A stretch of 64,000 bases of DNA from NCBI RefSeq assembly GCF_949987535.1, contig NC_080067.1, positions 372,001-436,000 of the forward strand. The letters run 5' to 3'. How positions within the stretch are numbered: position 1 is the stretch's first letter; each line of letters starts with the position of its first letter. Shown here piece after piece: positions 61,572-64,000 of this stretch. Under the pieces are notes generated by a model, which saw nothing but the letters and a program-made list of their open reading frames with translations, did not search any database and had not been told where the DNA came from. This stretch comes from Balaenoptera acutorostrata. Lineage: Eukaryota; Chordata; Mammalia; Artiodactyla; Balaenopteridae. The position numbers and the translations under genes are program-made.

Positions 61572-63330
61572 CTATTCACCGCACAAGAATATATCTGACT
61601 AGTAAGAATCTTCAAACCTGTGTATTGATATATCTCTGTAAGTGAGTCAAGGGGGTGTAAAGCGGCCTAAACACAGCCGTGAAAAGCAGCTAAACCCCAT
61701 TATAAAAATAAATTACTTTTCAAAACCCGTGAAACAGACAGTGAAAGAGAGAGAAATTCTTACAAAATTCGTTCATGGGCTGTGATGCAAACTGAATTGA
61801 CCATATCTAGACCCACGGCTGATTGAGACATAAAGGTGGACACTCTTGGGGCTGAGAGGTTTGGTGAGGTTGGGTGAGCCAACGCAGACCCTTTAAAGTA
61901 ATACTGCATGGTACCCATCCCATGGGTCCCAAATCTCCAGGTTCAAGGGCATCTTCCTACATCGAAAACATGCATGAGAAACCCAGAAGATGGTACACCG
62001 TGTGATTGGGAAAAGTTTCTAAAACGAACCTCAATTCTCATCTCCTTGTTCTCGGGTTCCCCATTCCAGCCGCTTTACTAGCCATCTCACTCCTTGTAGA
62101 ATCAGCACCTTTAACCTCCTGTTCTGTACAGGCTGCAATTTGTCCTGAAGATGAACGGAAAGAGGGGGAACCAATGAGACACTAGCTCTGGGTGTTGGGA
62201 CAGGCACAGGTCACTCAATTTTCCCATCAGGAAGAAGAATTAACCACAAGCTCAGCCTGCCCCCCAGAACCAGAAGAGGGCCTGAAGCAATCCTGCACTT
62301 TTGCGGCCAGCTCCCAAAAAAGCGACTTGAAAAATGGAGCTCAGGGGCACTGCAATTCACAAACCTGCAGAGTTATAAATGATAACTCTCGTCCACAAAT
62401 ATATTGAGGGAAGGCAACGAAAAGGCATTGAAAGCAAGGCAGAACTACAGGAAACAGACTTCAGGAGGTAGATTCGAATCGCCTTGAAAGCACATGAAAA
62501 GCGGCAAAACATGTACCATTATGCCCTTGGCCAAAAAGGGCGTATGCGTTTTTTTCCTGAATATATTCAGGAAGAAACGCATACGCCCTTTTTGGCCAAC
62601 CAAGCCACCTGGAAAGGCAAATCAGCGCTCCAAAGAAGTCTCGCTTCCCAGCGGGCAAAAGGGCCATGCGGAAAAAAGTGTCCAAACCAGAAATGCAGGA
62701 CCGGCCATGGAGAAATGGGAGCCTTGCTACGCTGATGGGCGGGATGTAAATTGCCAACAGCCACTCTGGAGAAGTGTACGGTGTGTCCTGAAACATCTAA
62801 AAAACACAGCTTAGAGAGCATAGGGCACTTCCACTCATGGGCGTATAAATTGGGAAAACTAAAAATCAGCAAGACACAGGCACCCCAAAGTATAGGGCTG
62901 CTAGGTTGACAAGAACCCCCACTTCATTACACCTTATATATCCTAGGAAAGAAAAAAATGGATAAAGAAGTTGTGGTTCTCATGTACAATGGAATATCAC
63001 TCAGCCAAGAAATCAACGTCATAAGGCTAGTAGCAGCACGATGAGTGGATTTAGGTATGACGACTCTAAGGGAAATAAGTCACACAGAAAAAGACACTTA
63101 TCATAACATATCACTTATAGAGGGAATGTAAAAACCGCTACACTTGAACTGAATTACAAAACAGAACAGAGTCACACGTTTAGAAAACACACTATGGCTG
63201 CTGTACGGGAATGGTGAGGTGGGGTGATGCATAAAACAAGGGTTTCAAATTAGCTCCGATACCGTTCCATAAACCCAATATGTAATAGACAAGACCTACT
63301 CCTTGCTCAGTGAACTGGACTCAACACCCC
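61572..63330 (+). repeat. Satellite monomer 36 (right edge of the dimer block, 1,759 bp)
   Basis: Matches the type-a subunit up to 62765. At 62766 the CCACTCTGG reading and later GTGTACGG and GTGTCCTG depart from type a. The tail has private AGTATAGGGCTGC, GGTATGACGACTC and GCTGTACGGGAATGG. The dimer block therefore ends 166 bp past the palindrome (62527-62599). Confidence 0.94.
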
Positions 63331-63471
63331 CTATTTACCCCACAAGAATATATCTGACTAGTAAGAATCTTCAAACCTATGTATTGATATATCTCTGTAA
63401 GTGAGTCAAGGGGGTGTAAAGTGGCCTAAACACAGCCGTGAAAAGCACCTAAACCCCATTATAAAAATAAA
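62954..63471 (+). mobile_element. LINE-1 3'-end fragment, last copy in the window
   Basis: Same segment as at 1388-1905, spanning the boundary of monomers 36 and 37. This copy keeps the L1-like GAATTACAAAACAGAACAG, where the first monomers have the more derived GAAAGACAAAACAGAAGAG. Confidence 0.78.
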
Positions 63472-64000
63472 TTACTTTTAAAACCCCGTGAAACAAAGAC
63501 AGTGAAAGAGAGAGAAATTTTACACAATTCGTTCAGGGGCTGTGATGCAACCTGGATTGACCATATCTAGACCCACAGCTGATTGAGACATAAGGGTGGA
63601 CACTCTTGGGGCTGAGAGGTTTGGTGAGGTTGGGTGAGCCAACGCAGACCCTTTAAAGTAATACTGCATGGTACCCATCCCATGGGTCCCAAATCTCCAG
63701 GTTCAAGGGCATCTTTCTACATCGAAAACATGCATGAGAAACCCAGAATATGGTACACCGTGTGATTGGGAAAAGTTTCTAAAACGCACATCATTTCTCA
63801 TCTCCTTGCGCTCGGGTTCGCCATTCCAGCCACTTTACTAGCCATCTCTCTCCTTGGAGAATCAGCACCTTTAACCTCCTGTTCCGTACAGGTTGCAATT
63901 TGTCCTGAGGATGAACGGGAAGAGGGGGAACCAATGAGAGACTAGCTCTAGGTGTTGGGACAGGCACAGGTCACTCTATTTTCCCATCAGGAAGAAGAAT
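63331..64000 (+). repeat. Satellite monomer 37, partial (670 bp, cut by the window end)
   Basis: The front of a diverged monomer (CTATTTACCCCAC, AAGCACCTAAACC). It shares ATCTTTCTACATCG, GATTGGGAAAAG, GCACATCATTTCTC and TTGCGCTCGG with monomer 28. The same monomer type therefore lies on both sides of the dimer block. The window ends ~300 bp before the expected palindrome. Confidence 0.94.

Larger units (their letters stand above)
48535..62765 (+). repeat. Higher-order repeat: 3,518-bp dimer, about four copies
   Basis: Alternating a and b monomers (28 back end, 29, 30, 31, 32, 33, 34, 35, 36 front and middle) recur at 3,518 bp; one interval is 3,517 bp because of the 1-bp deletion near 58768. 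Differences I could find: 52168/55686 G/A, 53077 C, 57658 T, the deletion near 58768 and 60633 C, plus L/F-type changes near 52190. The left edge is softer than the right, with shared markers already from ~48350. Confidence 0.93.
1..64000 (+). repeat. Satellite DNA array, ~1.76-kb monomer, 36 full copies plus one partial
   Basis: The window is a continuous head-to-tail array. CTATTCACC (or a close variant) recurs at 1, 1765, 3529, 5293, 7053, 8815 and so on to 63331. Spacing is 1,758-1,765 bp except 1,697 bp for the monomer at 45805. No inversion, unique insert or flank is visible, so the array continues past both ends. About 29% of each unit is derived from a LINE-1 3' end; the rest I cannot assign. 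The period matches the baleen-whale form of the common cetacean satellite as I remember it. That name is inference; the tandem structure is seen directly. No gene is supported anywhere in the array. Confidence 0.97.

Noticed and set aside
1..64000. CRISPR array or bacterial repeat region
   Set aside because: The period is ~1.76 kb with no short direct repeats and spacers, no cas genes and no long bacterial-type coding. The L1-derived segment indicates a mammal.
1..64000. Tandem gene cluster or rDNA spacer
   Set aside because: No rRNA-like stretch and no conserved coding frame; the whole unit, including the L1 fossil, evolves as one repeat.
1..64000. Telomeric or simple-repeat component
   Set aside because: No TTAGGG tracts or microsatellites longer than a few units were seen; GAGAGAGA-like stretches near the L1 tail are only four units.

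Overview
The whole 64 kb window is one uninterrupted tandem satellite array. I count 36 complete head-to-tail monomers plus a 670-bp partial one, all in the same orientation. Repeat length is about 1,758-1,765 bp, except for one 1,697-bp deletion derivative. There is no unique flanking DNA, no credible protein-coding gene, no RNA gene and no intact mobile element. I phased monomers arbitrarily at the conserved CTATTCACC, which is where the window begins.

The DNA looks mammalian. About 515 bp of each monomer, running across the phase boundary (relative positions ~1388 to the end and 1 to ~141), aligns by eye with the 3' end of a LINE-1 element of the kind found in cetartiodactyls, down to a retained AATAAA. 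A ~1,760-bp unit matches what I recall for the 'common cetacean satellite' of baleen whales (toothed whales mostly ~1,580 bp). I therefore favour a baleen whale, as an inference from period length and L1 content and not from a database match.

Monomer layout: L1 tail (1-~141); anonymous sequence (~142-960) holding a conserved 8-bp-arm hairpin (804-824 in monomer 1); a ~72-bp spacer-less palindrome (962-1033 in monomer 1, fully perfect in seven monomers); more anonymous sequence (~1034-1387); then the L1 body. A 4-bp indel and many substitutions define A-like (~1,762-1,765 bp) and B/C-like (~1,758-1,760 bp) monomers, plus mosaics.

Region by region: 1-5292 holds three near-identical A monomers. 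5293-9300 holds older mixed monomers. 9306-30744 is a near-perfect tandem duplication of a six-monomer, 10,569-bp unit. 27574-34607 is a tandem duplication of a two-monomer, 3,522-bp unit nested on its end. 35237-47501 holds older diverged monomers, ending with one (45805-47501) that has lost the palindrome core by a 61-bp deletion. About 48535-62765 is a 3,518-bp dimeric higher-order repeat in roughly four near-identical copies. 62766-64000 returns to a diverged monomer like the one before the dimer block. With the two recent duplications removed, monomers 4-8, 20-23 and 26-27 line up at 7- and 14-monomer spacing, hinting at an older ~12.33-kb seven-monomer repeat.

The many open frames of 60-188 codons are by-products of the repeat. 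They overlap on both strands, many start at TTG, and the palindrome makes both strands encode the same short peptide. What deserves a second look is the palindrome: its excision in monomer 27, its co-varying arms in monomers 4, 10 and 16, and the proximity of recent exchange junctions to it.
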